The notes under the pieces: model-generated
Seen by the model: only the letters and a program-made list of their open reading frames with translations
Databases searched by the model: none
Told to the model about the DNA's origin: nothing
Program-made: the position numbers and the translations under genes
Assembly (NCBI RefSeq): GCF_052324685.1
Contig: NC_135213.1
Coordinates: forward strand, 1 to 64,000
Direction of reading: 5' to 3'
DNA from: Brachyhypopomus gauderio
Lineage: Eukaryota > Chordata > Actinopteri > Gymnotiformes > Hypopomidae
DNA length: 64,000 nt
In this document: in pieces, positions 44,601-64,000 of the stretch
Numbering within the stretch: position 1 is the stretch's first letter
How the letters are laid out: the number at the start of each line of letters is the position of its first letter

Positions 44601-45507
44601 TTAGCTGGGGTTCCGGTCCTTGCTGGCATACAGAGCTCTCAGCGTCTGAGCCAGTTTATGGCTAAGTTTGTTGGCGGTGGTCAGCGTGATCTTTCTGTAG
44701 ATGATGTCGGTGAGGCGGACGGTCTCCACCCAGGGGACCAGCTTGAGTCCCTCCTTGCGACGAGCTTCGCTCCAGGCGCTGGAGAAAGACCCAGCCATCC
44801 AGCGCACGCTGTAGCCGTCCGCTCCAGCACGCGGCCCAGCTGTGGTCTGTTCCGGTACTGTGGGCAGTGCAGGGCCACGATGTCCAGAGCGCTCACAGAC
44901 AGGCTCATGTTAGCCAGCACGGCGTCCGCACTCTCCCCCGCCTTCCTCCCACGCCCAGACACCTGCAGGGGGCGCAAGCGCACAGTAACCCTCCTGTGAG
45001 AAATCTCTCTTATTTGCGCTGTGACAATAAAGATAAACCTCAGTCCATGACCTGTCCAGAACACACTAATGTGAAACCTCAGTCCATAACATGTCCAGAA
45101 CACACTAATGTGAAACCTCAGTTCAGAACCTGTCCAGAACACACTAATGTGAAACCTCAGTCCAGAACCTGTCCAGAACACACTAATGTGAAACCTCAGT
45201 CCAGAACCTGTCCAGAACACACTAATGTGAAACCTCAGTCCAGAACACCATAAGTATATCATGTGTAAAGACAAACATCAGTCCTTTTTTTGGCATCAGT
45301 TAAATAATGTGTGCGTGTCCTTACTCCTGCTGTCCTCTCGTCCCCCTCACTGTTGTACTCGTCCATCTGGGCTTGGTGGTGGTTGTGTAGTTTTGCTCCA
45401 CCTGTCCCCTCCAGCAGGGCGGAGATGGCTTTGTTCCGAACAGCAGCAGCGTTCTCCCCTACCTCCTCCTCTTCATCAGGATCAAGATGTTCCATCAACA
45501 GCTTAAA
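44601..45507 (-). pseudogene. Two 3' exons of an unrecognised gene, copy 4
   Basis: Exon A 45507-45325 and exon B 44962-44601, with the common frame break. Confidence 0.5.
45038..45244. repeat. 39-bp minisatellite, copy 4
   Basis: About 5.3 units, as in copies 1-3. Confidence 0.95.
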
Positions 45508-45885
45508 CTGCAACACACACACACAAACACATATCAGCATTCACAATTGTACACAAACATGTCACATTTGACAGCAGTTAAGGGCTAGAACATGCTCTGT
45601 CAGTTCACAGATTTGTAAAATACTACAAGAACCTATGTTTAAAAGTAGAAGTGGCCATCATGTGACTGGCTGACCCACTTCTACTTAGGTAACCCTTCAT
45701 CTGAGAGACTATACTAAAGATGCCACCTTTCCCACTATAAAACATTCTGCAAAATGAGTCTTAAAAAGCCAAGTAAACACACCAATAACCAAAATACAAA
45801 TGGTCAGTTTTACCCCATTTCTATGGTAACCTCTTGAGACACACTTAGCCCCACTGGGCATTGTGACCTCCAGGGAAAGACCACC

Positions 45886-46609
45886 ATCTGTCACCACGTA
45901 TGGTTTAACGCAGGATCACCAGATCTGTCACCACGTATGGTTTAACGCAGGATCACCAGATCTGTCACCACGTATGGTTTAACGCAGGATCACCAGATCT
46001 GTCACCACGTATGGTTTAACGCAGGATCACCAGATCTGTCACCACGTATGGTTTAACGCAGGATCACCAGATCTGTCACCACGTATGGTTTAACGCAGGA
46101 TCACCAGATCTGTCACCACGTATGGTTTAACGCAGGATCACCAGATCTGTCACCACGTACGGTTTAACGCAGGATCACCAGATCTGTCACCACGTACGGT
46201 TTAACGCAGGATCACCAGATCTGTCACCACGTATGGTTTAACGCAGGATCACCAGATCTGTCACCACGTATGGTTTAACGCAGGATCACCAGATCTGTCA
46301 CCACGTATGGTTTAACGCAGGATCACCAGATCTGTCACCACGTATGGTTTAACGCAGGATCACCAGATCTGTCACCACGTATGGTTTAACGCAGGATCAC
46401 CAGATCTGTCATCATGTATGGTTTAACGCAGGATCACCAGATCTGTCACCACGTACGGTTTAACGCAGGATCACCAGATCTGTCACCACGTATGGTTTAA
46501 CGCAGGATCACCAGATCTGTCACCACGTATGGTTTAACGCAGGATCACCAGATCTGTCACCACGTATGGTTTAATGCAGGATCACCAGATCTGTCACCAC
46601 GTATGGTTT
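45886..46609. repeat. 37-bp minisatellite, copy 4 (expanded)
   Basis: Nineteen periods plus a partial unit, nine more than copies 1-3. The internal variants (CGTACGG units, a CATCATG unit) suggest an internal block duplication. Confidence 0.97.
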
Positions 46610-46777
46610 TACCAGATCCTGCAGCCCCACAGGAACCCCACATCCTGCAAACCCCACACTATTAACACCATTAGTGTAAAGGCAAAAAAATTACTTGGGT
46701 ATTTACAAAACCAGTCAATGCTACAGAGAAAATTATAATATCTTTATAATATATAATAAAATGTAATACTTAATACT

Positions 46778-46845
46778 AGTGGTGGGCCGTTAACGCCATT
46801 AACGTCGATAATGTCGGCCATTATCGGCGTTAACGGCCCACCACT
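46778..46845. mobile_element. 68-bp fold-back element, copy 4
   Basis: One private base change in the left arm (ACGTCGATAATG). Confidence 0.6.
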
Positions 46846-47804
46846 TCTTAATACTCATCTTAGTATAAACAGATAATAATGATAGCTGTACACTATATGG
46901 CTCTCCTAGCCTGCTAGTGCTAAAAGAGAGCTTATATGAAGTCTATCAAACAGACTCTGCTCAACTTTAGCCAGCTGGTGTTAGCAGCTAAAGAAAACTA
47001 GATAGTTTGTTTGGGAACTAGCAAAGACTTCCATGTCTTATCTATCAGAGGCTAGCAGGGCTGCTAGAGTAAGTGAAAATGTGAGCTGACCACCATTTTA
47101 GCATGTCATTCTTCTAAGATATAAATAAAACTATGAAGTGAAGTCTTTGACTTACAGCAGAGCTATAACATTAATTAATGTTATATTTTAAAAAGGTCTT
47201 ACCGTTTTTAGCTGGAGTACAAAAAGTTGGGGGACAGCAGCTCAAAACGTGGTGTCTGGAGTCCATGAAGTGAAAAGTGGGTGGAAGTGTAAGCTAATTG
47301 AAAACAACAACCACCTAATGAGTAAAATCTATCAATTTTCTGTATCCTTGAAGTAGGCCTAATGTGTCACAGTTAATTTTATTAAAGCAAAATTGTGTAA
47401 AATACAATTAATAAACACATTACATTTGTTGAATTAGACTCAATTTGATTTTTAACTACATGTATCCTTATTTATTATGTATTAGTAACTTTTAATTATT
47501 TAGTAAACATTAATTAACCCCAGTCCCACTTTTTACAGTGTATGCTAATATTTTAAAATGTATAAATGATAAATAAAAGCTTTGCAATTTAAGCATGACT
47601 ACAGTAAGTGTAAAAAGATATGCCCACACTGAATAAGAGTGTCAAATGCTTTTAAGACATGTTTGCGTTGCATGAATTCATAAAGCAGCTTTGTTTGTAG
47701 CCAGATACAAATATATGTTATAGCTGTTTAAAGGAGGGAGCACCTTTAACCTGAAGAATTAGAATTGAGCTGTTTTATCAGAGACAGGATCGTTGCAGCA
47801 AATT

Positions 47805-48101
47805 CTGGGCCCTATACACTCTCAATGTCACTGGGCCCTTATAAATGCCAGAAAACGAGGCACATGAGCAAAATGTGTCAGAAAATACATATCAGAGATG
47901 ATTTCAATAAAAATCATAAAAGTGATTGTGATATAATAATGCTAAGATTGAATCCAATGACTTTAACCAGTAATTTAAAATTTAGTTTTCTACGTCGTAC
48001 CCCACATACATAAATTACAAGTCGGTTGTGCTCCGCTAATTATGAGGAGCCCGTCTAAACCAAAAATGCCAGGGCCAATTTTTTGTCCCAGTCCAGCCCT
48101 G
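47805..48101 (-). mobile_element. Degenerate DNA-transposon-like patch, copy 4
   Basis: With the 36-bp block (48024-48059). Confidence 0.35.
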
Positions 48102-48223
48102 CCCTCATATGTGCTTCTCTGAGTTAAAACCCTCAATGCAGACAGACACTAATCAACTATAACTCTTTGCCAACCCAGAGTGTAATAATGCAGGAAAAAA
48201 TCAGTTGTCTTATATAATATTCA

Positions 48224-48521
48224 TGTTAAGGAAATTTCTACTGGATCAGGTTTCCTAGATTATTGTGATTCCGCTAAAAACAGGAAAGCTCCGTATACAC
48301 ACGTGAGACGAACACTGTCTACAGTGCATTCTCCCCCCTCAGTTTCTCAGTGTGTCCAAATGTACTGTGAACATGTGATAACGGAGTAAAGGAGATCGGA
48401 CTGGCCTCTCTCCTCAGAGTTCCTGTTATATACGAGACTCTCTTGCTTTTTTACTTTTGTAATAAATCTCTCTTTTAACCACGTCTGGGTCCTCATCTAT
48501 TTTCAGGAAATTTCCACGACA
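48224..48521 (+). mobile_element. Second solo LTR, upstream of HIPK copy 5
   Basis: 298 bp with the same ends as the copy 1 element. Confidence 0.5.
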
Positions 48522-49423
48522 ATAAGAAATACCATCCTCTTGTAATTCCAATGGGAAACTCGAGAGCGCATGAAGACGTTAAGATTGTGGGTTTTGAAAA
48601 GAAACTGCCATTAAATAAAATATTTGCCAATCCTAACCAAACTAGCATATATCTTAATTATATATGAATAAGTCAACAATCGTATTACCAAACACGGTCT
48701 CGCTGGGTTATATAGATATGTGTGTTACCTTTTGTGTACCTTTATGCGTTTTGATTTTTCAGCCCGTTCATAACGTTTAGTATTGTATTACAGTTATCCA
48801 ACACAACTCCCATGTGCATGCAAATATTCAAAGAATATCATATCGTTAAATAAATAATATATGGTTTATTTGTAATGTCTGATTTCAGAATCTGGATTCA
48901 TTATTTGGGTATCCTATTTTAAATGACTAGGTCATTGTACTGCTTTGGGTACTGATAATGTGATCGTTTGGGAGGGGGGGACTAGGTAATAACTAGCTAG
49001 CTAATTGGAGAAAAAGCAAAACTATAGCTGGCTACCCAAACACGCACATTTACAACATTGCTGTTGTTTTGTGTATTGTTTTGAACTCAAACATTACGAC
49101 CTTATATTTGATCCTATATGCTAATAAAGCAGCGCTACAAAGCGCGTTGTGGTGCGTGTTACCGTCACGAAGAATCCGTAGAATTGTAAAGGATATTTCC
49201 TGGAAACCGCGTTTATATTACGCGTTGTCAGAAACACAACAATATTTATGTTTGATTCCCAATGAATTCCGTCTTGTATTCTACAGATATTTCTTCGGAA
49301 AGATTGTTATAAAGTTAGCTTACCATACGAGCTAAATACGATTTCAGATTGTTCGTTTAACCGTTATCTACCAGTGTTTTAGTTTTAAAGTTATATATAA
49401 CCCCTAATTGGATTTTTTTGTAA

Positions 49424-54044
<4,621 letters not shown>

Positions 54045-54158
54045 GAGGGCAGGGCACCAGGTGAGTCCTCGTCCCAAGTGCTCTGCCTCTCCCATCCCTC
54101 CGGCTCTGTCGACAGGCCTCTGCCGTGCCATTGATCAATGTCTCACATCCCCATATAG

Positions 54159-54595
54159 AGTCGAGCGCCGCGGCCTCCGGGCGGTCCAAGAAGACTTCGG
54201 TTGTGCCCCCTGCCAGAGCAGCCCTGCCCGACGCTGAGAGACAGAGCCGCGTCCACCAAGTCTCAGCCTCTCAACCTGAGCCAGGTAGAGCGTCTGTAGA
54301 GCAGTTTGCCTTCACACGCTGCAGCTGCTGTCACACTTCGTAATACACTTCACACTGGCCCATAGAAAATCTTAGCTTCACTTTGCTGTCTTATCCACAC
54401 TCTGCTCATCAGCTTCATTTAAGATCATTTTCTAGTAGGCCTGTCGGATTGCAAAGCTTTGAGTCTGACCGGTGCATTGATTTGCTGGAATACTGTACAG
54501 TATATGTTGGCCAGAGTATGTTGTATATATTCACAGTTTTATATATTCACTTTTCCCAGCAGCAGCACCGGCGTCCCACTCCCCAACAGTCATAG
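54159..54595 (+). pseudogene. HIPK 3' exons behind a frame break, copy 5
   Basis: Segments 54159-54284 and 54560-54595, frame and splice sites as in copy 1. Confidence 0.6.
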
Positions 54596-54897
54596 TCAGA
54601 GAGACCCTCAAAAAAAGGTTTGTTAGTACTTCAGGTTTTTAAATTCCAGTTCTTGTATGTCATGTCTTGTTTTGTACATATTTTATGTCGGTGGGAAGTG
54701 CTGTTGTCAGCTTATTTGTAAAAATTTGGTGTAGACCAGAGTGTAGTTCAGCTGGGGTATTGATATCTCACTGCCATTTTGTGTCTTGGCTCCTCCTACA
54801 GGTCCAGCAGTCTGTGATCATCTCATGACAGGTCAGGAGGCCACTCCCCCTGGCGCCAGTCCAACTACCCCTCAGACTCTTCTTACCTGAAATAAAT

Positions 54898-56503
54898 GGG
54901 CTTTGAAAAACTGATTAAGATGATGGTGGATAAGCCCATGATCCACTGGGTCCTGGACTACCTGTCTGCTAGACCCCAGTATGTGAGAACTGGAACCTGC
55001 CAGTCTGATCGTCTGGTCAGCAACATCGGTGCTCCACAGGGAACTGTGCTCTCCCCCTTCCTTTTCACCCTGTACACCACTGACGTCCAGTACAGGTCTG
55101 ACCACTGTCACCTTCGGAAATTTTCTTACGACTCAGTGGTGGTTGGGTGCATCAAAGACGAACAGGAAGGACAATACAGAGACCTTGTTGACAGATTTGT
55201 TGGGTGGTGTAAAAGGAACCACTTGATCATCAATGTGACCAAAACCAAGGAGATGGTGGTGGACTTCAGAAGGAAGAGGCCCACAATCTGCCCTGTCACC
55301 ATCATGGGTCAGGACGTTGAGCTGGTTGACTCCTACAAATACCTGGGTGTGCTGCTGGACAACAAACTGGACTGGAAGGCCAACCCTGATGCTTTCTGAG
55401 ACGACTCAGGTCCTTTAATGTGTGCAGCAAGTTGGTGGAGATCTTCTACCAGTCTGTTGTTGCTGGTGCTATCTTCTTTGCAGCAGTCTGCTGGGGAAGC
55501 AGCATCAGGGGACTGATGGTCAGACAGAGGAGCACCTTTAGCAACAGACTCATCCAGCTCCACTCCAACAAAGATCGGTACAGGAGCTCATTCGTGCCAA
55601 CTGTGATCACACTGTACAACAGCTCTCCACTGTGCCAGTCGTTATTTCAGTGGAAGTGTTTAAATAAAAATAATTTATTGATACAATTGAATGTGTGAGT
55701 GCAATCAGTGAGATATTACAAGGCAAACATGAAAACAGTTGGCCCCAGCAACACTATTTTTGAGCTTTTTTTGCACTCTTTTGTACATAGTCATGTAAAA
55801 TGTAGGTAACATTGTTCTTTACCACTGGAAATAAGTGGCAAAACAAAGAGCCATTTGACTGACTCTTTATGAAGAGCTGAGCCAAAAGATCCGGCTCCCT
55901 AAAAAGAGATGAAATTCCCATCAATAACTGGTACTTACTGCACAATTCTGATGCCACTATCTTGCACATTTCATCTTCAATCTCATGTAATTTTGATATC
56001 TATTGCTTTCATACTGTTATTTCATATCTTCAAATCTGTCACGCTACGGTCCCCGAACCCTTCCTTTGGGGCGTGTGTTAACGTTGTCTGCGTCTATTCG
56101 TCTGCGTCTGTGTACCTCCGTGGGTGCGGGTGCGTCTTGTAATTATCCGTCTCACCTGTGGCTCGTCTCGTCATCACGTGGGGTTGATGTGGTCTGTCTA
56201 TTTAATGTGCGTTCGCGCAGTGTCTTGTGCTCGTCGTTGTCTAATGTTTGAGTCTACACGTTACGTGTGTATGTGTTGGTTTAGCGTGCGCTATTGCGCA
56301 ATACCTGTCTGCATTAAAACGTGTCGTTGTGTCTGTGAAGCTGGATTTGTGTCTCGTCCTTCGCCTCGCACCCAACGTCACAAAATCTATTTAATTCTAT
56401 ATATATAATATATTCATTACTTCTGATACCATAATTATTGTTCTTGCTCTCATTGTAACTGTGCTGCTGTAATAACCGACTTTCCCTCTGGGATTAATAA
56501 AGT

Positions 56504-56559
<56 letters not shown>
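54898..56559 (+). mobile_element. 5'-truncated LINE, copy 5
   Basis: The reading frame begins earlier (54896) and reads GFEKLIKMMVDKP. Copies 1-4 lack seven of these bases. The F-x-x-L-I pattern is what LINE RTs usually show here, so copy 5 looks ancestral. Confidence 0.8.
56037..56382. mobile_element. Solo LTR nested in LINE, copy 5
   Basis: 346 bp, AAATC flanks, same variant as copies 3 and 4. Confidence 0.75.
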
Positions 56560-57076
56560 GAGAATTTCATTACTTCATTGTCTGGGCTTTTGTTGTTTGT
56601 TTGTCCATTTTTGTTTGTTTTAGCATACTTTTATTATATTTTTTTATGATGTTTATTATGTAGACCGACACAAGAATGAGACATGAATATAAAGAGAGGT
56701 ACAAAATGTATTGCAGTACGTGTTCCATCAGAGGCCCCTGGGTCAGCCAGAGCTGGGGTGGCTGCTCTAGCAAACGCTTGGCCAATGGCCTTATACTGCA
56801 TGCTTTACACAATAAATTATAGCCACGCTCTGTTATCATACAAAAATCAATAGCAGCTCCATAGAGAAGAGCCAAGCTATAGAAAGCCATCTGGCACTAA
56901 GAAAGAAAAAAAAGAATTTTTTAAAACATGAACAAACTAATTTTCTTCACCATTCAGTAAATATTTAAATTTCTTTTAAAGATATAAATAATATTTTCTG
57001 TTAAAATTTGATACAGGAATAGAGGAGCAGCACCCATACAAATATTTCTCAAAACACCTCAGTGGAGTGTTATGAC

Positions 57077-57115
<39 letters not shown>

Positions 57116-57252
57116 TGCAAGCCTGTAGTGTAACTGATCAGAAGGGTCTCAAATGGGGAGATGAGGAATTGTGAGTGTGTGTTCACATTTGGCTGACGGT
57201 AAAGCTGTTGTGTGTGAAGAGTGCGTGTGTGTGTGCATGTCCATGTGTGAGA

Positions 57253-58120
57253 TTAGCTGGGGTTCCGGTCCTTGCTGGCATACAGAGCTCTCAGCGTCTG
57301 AGCCAGTTTATGGCTAAGTTTGTTGGCGGTGGTCAGCGTGATCTTTCTGTAGATGATGTCGGTGAGGCGGACGGTCTCCACCCAGGGGACCAGCTTGAGT
57401 CCCTCCTTGCGACGAGCTTCGCTCCAGGCGCTGGAGAAAGACCCAGCCATCCAGCGCACGCTGTAGCCGTCCGCTCCAGCACGCGGCCCAGCTGTGGTCT
57501 GTTCCGGTACTGTGGGCAGTGCAGGGCCACGATATCCAGAGCGCTCACAGACAGGCTCATGTTAGCCAGCACGGCGTCCGCACTCTCCCCCGCCTTCCTC
57601 CCACGCCCAGACACCTGCAGGGGGCGCAAGCGCACAGTAACCCTCCTGTGAGAAATCTCTCTTATTTGCGCTGTGACAATAAAGATAAACCTCAGTCCAT
57701 GACCTGTCCAGAACACACTAATGTGAAACCTCAGTCCATAACATGTCCAGAACACACTAATGTGAAACCTCAGTCCAGAACCTGTCCAGAACACACTAAT
57801 GTGAAACCTCAGTCCAGAACCTGTCCAGAACACACTAATGTGAAACCTCAGTCCAGAACACCATAAGTATATCATGTGTAAAGACAAACATCAGTCCTTT
57901 TTTTGGCATCAGTTAAATAATGTGTGCGTGTCCTTACTCCTGCTGTCCTCTCGTCCCCCTCACTGTCGTACTCGTCCATCTGGGCTTGGTGGTGGTTGTG
58001 TAGTTTTGCTCCACCTGTCCCCTCCAGCAGGGCGGAGATGGCTTTGTTCCGAACAGCAGCAGCGTTCTCCCCTACCTCCTCCTCTTCATCAGGATCGAGA
58101 TGTTCCATCAACAGCTTAAA
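57253..58120 (-). pseudogene. Two 3' exons of an unrecognised gene, copy 5
   Basis: Exon A 58120-57938 (Asn to Asp at the MDEYNSEG site) and exon B 57614-57253 with the common frame break. The intron is 39 bp shorter because one minisatellite unit is missing. Confidence 0.5.
57690..57857. repeat. 39-bp minisatellite, copy 5
   Basis: About 4.3 units, one fewer than copies 1-4. Confidence 0.95.
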
Positions 58121-58498
58121 CTGCAACACACACACACAAACACATATCAGCATTCACAATTGTACACAAACATGTCACATTTGACAGCAGTTAAGGGCTA
58201 GAACATGCTCTGTCAGTTCACAGATTTGTAAAATACTACAAGAACCTATGTTTAAAAGTAGAAGTGGCCATCATGTGACTGGCTGACCCACTTCTACTTA
58301 GGTAACCCTTCATCTGAGAGACTATACTAAAGATGCCACCTTTCCCACTATAAAACATTCTGCAAAATGAGTCTTAAAAAGCCAAGTAAACACACCAATA
58401 ACCAAAATACAAATGGTCAGTTTTACCCCATTTCTATGGTAACCTCTTGAGACACACTTAGCCCCACTGGGCATTGTGACCTCCAGGGAAAGACCACC

Positions 58499-58556
58499 AT
58501 CTGTCACCACGTATGGTTTAACGCAGGATCACCAGATCTGTCACCACGTATGGTTT
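58499..58556. repeat. 37-bp minisatellite, copy 5 (contracted)
   Basis: One full unit plus the 21-bp terminal partial unit. Flanks match the other copies exactly. Confidence 0.95.
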
Positions 58557-58730
58557 TACCAGATCCTGCAGCCCCACAGGAACCCCACATCCTGCAAGCC
58601 CCACACTATTAACACCAACACCATTAGTGTAAAGGCAAAAAAATTACTTGGGTATTTACAAAACCAGTCAATGCTACAGAGAAAATTATAATATCTTTAT
58701 AATATAGAATAAAATGTAATACTTAATACT

Positions 58731-58798
58731 AGTGGTGGGCCGTTAACGCCATTAACGCCGATAATGTCGGCCTTTATCGGCGTTAACGGCCCACCACT
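58731..58798. mobile_element. 68-bp fold-back element, copy 5
   Basis: One private base change near the loop (GGCCTTTATCGG). Confidence 0.6.
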
Positions 58799-59782
58799 TC
58801 TTAATACTCATCTTAGTATAAACAGATAATAATGATAGCTGTACACTATATGGCTCTCCTAGCCTGCTAGTGCTAAAAGAGAGCTTATATGAAGTCTATC
58901 AAACAGACTCTGCTCAACTTTAGCCAGCTGGTGTTAGCAGCTAAAGAAAACTAGATAGTTTGTTTGGGAACTAGCAAAGACTTCCATGTCTTATCTATCA
59001 GAGGCTAGCAGGGCTGCTAGAGTAAGTGAAAATGTGAGCTGACCACCATTTTAGCATGTCATTCTTCTAAGATATAAATAAAACTATGAAGTGAAGTCTT
59101 TGACTTACAGCAGAGCTATAACATTAATTAATGTTATATTTTAAAAAGGTCTTACCGTTTTTAGCTGGAGTACAAAAAGTTGGGGGACAGCAGCTCAAAA
59201 CGTGGTGTCTGGAGTCCATGAGGTGAAAAGTGGGTGGAAGTGTAAGCTAATTGAAAACAACAACCACCTAATGAGTAAAATCTATCAATTTTCTGTATCC
59301 TTGAAGTAGGCCTAACCAATAAAATTTAAGTAAAGTATACTCAATGTGTCAGTTAATTTTATTAAAGCAAAATTGTGTAAAATACAATTAATAAACACAG
59401 TACATTTGTTGAATTAGACTCAATTTGATTTTTAACTACAACTCCTTATTTATTATGTATTGGTAACTTTTAATTATTTAGTAAACATTAATTAACCCCA
59501 GTCCCACTTTTTACAGTGTATGCTAATATTTTAATATGTATAAATGATAAATAAAAGCTTTGCAATTTAAGCATGACTACAGTAAGTGTAAAAAGATATG
59601 CGCACACTGAATAAGAGTATCAAATACTTTTAAGACATGTTTGCGTTGCATGAATTCATAAAGCAGCTTTGTTTGTAGCCAGATACATATATATGTTATA
59701 GCTGTTTAAAGGAGGGAGCACCTTTAACCTGAAGAATTAGAATTGAGCTGTTTTATCAGAGACAGGATCGTTGCAGCAAATT

Positions 59783-60153
59783 CTGGGCCCTATACACTCT
59801 CAATGTCAGTGGGCCCTTATAAATGCCAGTAAACGAGGCACATGAGCAAAATGGGCTCCTCTCCCTACTCGGGCCCTGGTTAGTCAGGTCCACTTTTCCC
59901 CCCACTACCACGCCCATGATCAGAGATATTCAGAAAATACATATCAGAAATGATTTCAATAAAAATCATAAAAGTGATTGTGATATAATAATGCTAAGAT
60001 TGAATCCAATGACTTTAACCAGTAATTTAAAATTTAGTTTTCTACGTCGTACCCCACATACATAAATTACAAGTCGGTTGTGCTCCGCTAATTATGAGGA
60101 GCCCGTCTAAACCAAAAATGCCAGGGCCAATTTTTTGTCCCAGTCCAGCCCTG
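59783..60153 (-). mobile_element. DNA-transposon-like patch, copy 5 (longest version)
   Basis: Holds an extra block of about 75 bp at 59854-59929 (GGGCCCTGGTTAGTCAGG, CTTTTCCCCCC) that copies 1-4 lack, plus the 36-bp block 60076-60111. The extra block resembles internal sequence of fish non-autonomous DNA transposons, so this may be the least deleted version. Confidence 0.4.
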
Positions 60154-60275
60154 CCCTCATATGTGCTTCTCTGAGTTAAAACCCTCAATGCAGACAGACA
60201 CTAATCAACTATAACTCTTTGCCAACCCAGAGTGTAATAATGCAGGAAAAAATCAGTTGTCTTATATAATATTCA

Positions 60276-60573
60276 TGTTAAGGAAATTTCTACTGGATCA
60301 GGTTTCCTAGATTATTGTGATTCCGCTAAAAACAGGAAAGCTCCGTATACACACGTGAGACGAACACTGTCTACAGTGCATTCTCCCCCCTCAGTTTCTC
60401 AGTGTGTCCAAATGTACTGTGAACATGTGATAACGGAGTAAAGGAGATCGGACTGGCCTCTCTCCTCAGAGTTCCTGTTATATACGAGACTCTCTTGCTT
60501 TTTTACTTTTGTAATAAATCTCTCTTTTAACCACGTCTGGGTCCTCATCTATTTTCAGGAAATTTCCACGACA
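60276..60573 (+). mobile_element. Second solo LTR, upstream of HIPK copy 6
   Basis: 298 bp with the same ends as the copy 1 element. Confidence 0.5.
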
Positions 60574-61475
60574 ATAAGAAATACCATCCTCTTGTAATTC
60601 CAATGGGAAACTCGAGAGCGCATGAAGACGTTAAGATTGTGGGTTTTGAAAAGAAACTGCCATTAAATAAAATATTTGCCAATCCTAACCAAACTAGCAT
60701 ATATCTTAATTATATATGAATAAGTCAACAATCGTATTACCAAACACGGTCTCGCTGGGTTATATAGATATGTGTGTTACCTTTTGTGTACCTTTATGCG
60801 TTTTGATTTTTCAGCCCGTTCATAACGTTTAGTATTGTATTACAGTTATCCAACACAACTCCCATGTGCATGCAAATATTCAAAGAATATCATATCGTTA
60901 AATAAATAATATATGGTTTATTTGTAATGTCTGATTTCAGAATCTGGATTCATTATTTGGGTATCCTATTTTAAATGACTAGGTCATTGTACTGCTTTGG
61001 GTACTGATAATGTGATCGTTTGGGAGGGGGGGACTAGGTAATAACTAGCTAGCTAATTGGAGAAAAAGCAAAACTATAGCTGGCTACCCAAACACGCACA
61101 TTTACAACATTGCTGTTGTTTTGTGTATTGTTTTGAACTCAAACATTACGACCTTATATTTGATCCTATATGCTAATAAAGCAGCGCTACAAAGCGCGTT
61201 GTGGTGCGTGTTACCGTCACGAAGAATCCGTAGAATTGTAAAGGATATTTCCTGGAAACCGCGTTTATATTACGCGTTGTCAGAAACACAACAATATTTA
61301 TGTTTGATTCCCAATGAATTCCGTCTTGTATTCTACAGATATTTCTTCGGAAAGATTGTTATAAAGTTAGCTTACCATACGAGCTAAATACGATTTCAGA
61401 TTGTTCGTTTAACCGTTATCTACCAGTGTTTTAGTTTTAAAGTTATATATAACCCCTAATTGGATTTTTTTGTAA

Positions 61476-63974
<2,499 letters not shown>

Positions 63975-63977
63975 TAA

Positions 63978-64000
63978 CCCCTTCAGACCCGAATTATGTT
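63978..64000 (+). mobile_element. Start of a piggyBac-like insertion (or array edge)
   Basis: Copy 5 reads ACACCCTTAAACTATGC at this site. Copy 6 reads ACACCC, then TTAA, then CCCCTTCAGACCC. An uninterrupted TTAA target followed by a C-rich terminus starting CCC is the signature of piggyBac-superfamily insertion. Only 23 bases are visible, so a chance array breakpoint is possible. Confidence 0.5.

Overview
The window looks like teleost fish genomic DNA. It has GT-AG introns, vertebrate-type (GT)n, (CA)n and (ATCT)n microsatellites, a fish-style non-LTR retrotransposon ending in an (ATCT)n tail, a teleost-type short repeat reading TTTATATAGCGC, and LTR and DNA-transposon remnants. I cannot narrow the species.

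Nearly the whole window is one head-to-tail tandem array. A unit of about 12.2 kb is repeated five complete times (1-12173, 12174-24354, 24355-36520, 36521-49050, 49051-61102), and a sixth copy runs from 61103 to 63977. The unit register was chosen to begin at base 1, so the array probably also continues to the left. Copies are nearly identical base for base. Unit length varies mainly through one 37-bp minisatellite (about 10.6, 10.6, 10.6, 19.6 and 1.6 repeats in copies 1-5) and a 129-bp insertion in copies 5 and 6.

Layout of each unit, left to right: (a) a nine-exon plus-strand gene for a homeodomain-interacting protein kinase (HIPK1-like, 665 residues); (b) two further HIPK-type 3' exons that lie behind a frame break; (c) a 5'-truncated LINE reverse-transcriptase fragment holding a nested solo LTR with a 5-bp target duplication; (d) two minus-strand exons of an unrecognised conserved-looking gene with one frame break, separated by a 39-bp minisatellite; (e) the 37-bp minisatellite; (f) a 68-bp fold-back element flanked by direct repeats; (g) an AT-rich stretch with a DNA-transposon-like patch; (h) a second solo LTR about 0.9 kb upstream of the next HIPK start codon.

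The kinase copies keep the glycine loop, the ATP lysine, [11 protein letters not shown] and the activation-loop tyrosine, so on sequence alone they look able to code for active kinases. They differ from ordinary HIPKs in three ways: a serine/tryptophan-rich N-terminus, loss of most of the region between the kinase domain and the SUMO-interacting motif, and a shortened C-terminus. Indels and substitutions shared by neighbouring copies form a gradient along the array (copies 1-2, then 3, then 4, then 5-6), as expected from recent unequal exchange. At the right end, copy 6 breaks off exactly at a TTAA followed by CCCC, the signature of a piggyBac-type insertion. The most notable system here is this recently amplified, structurally altered HIPK family.
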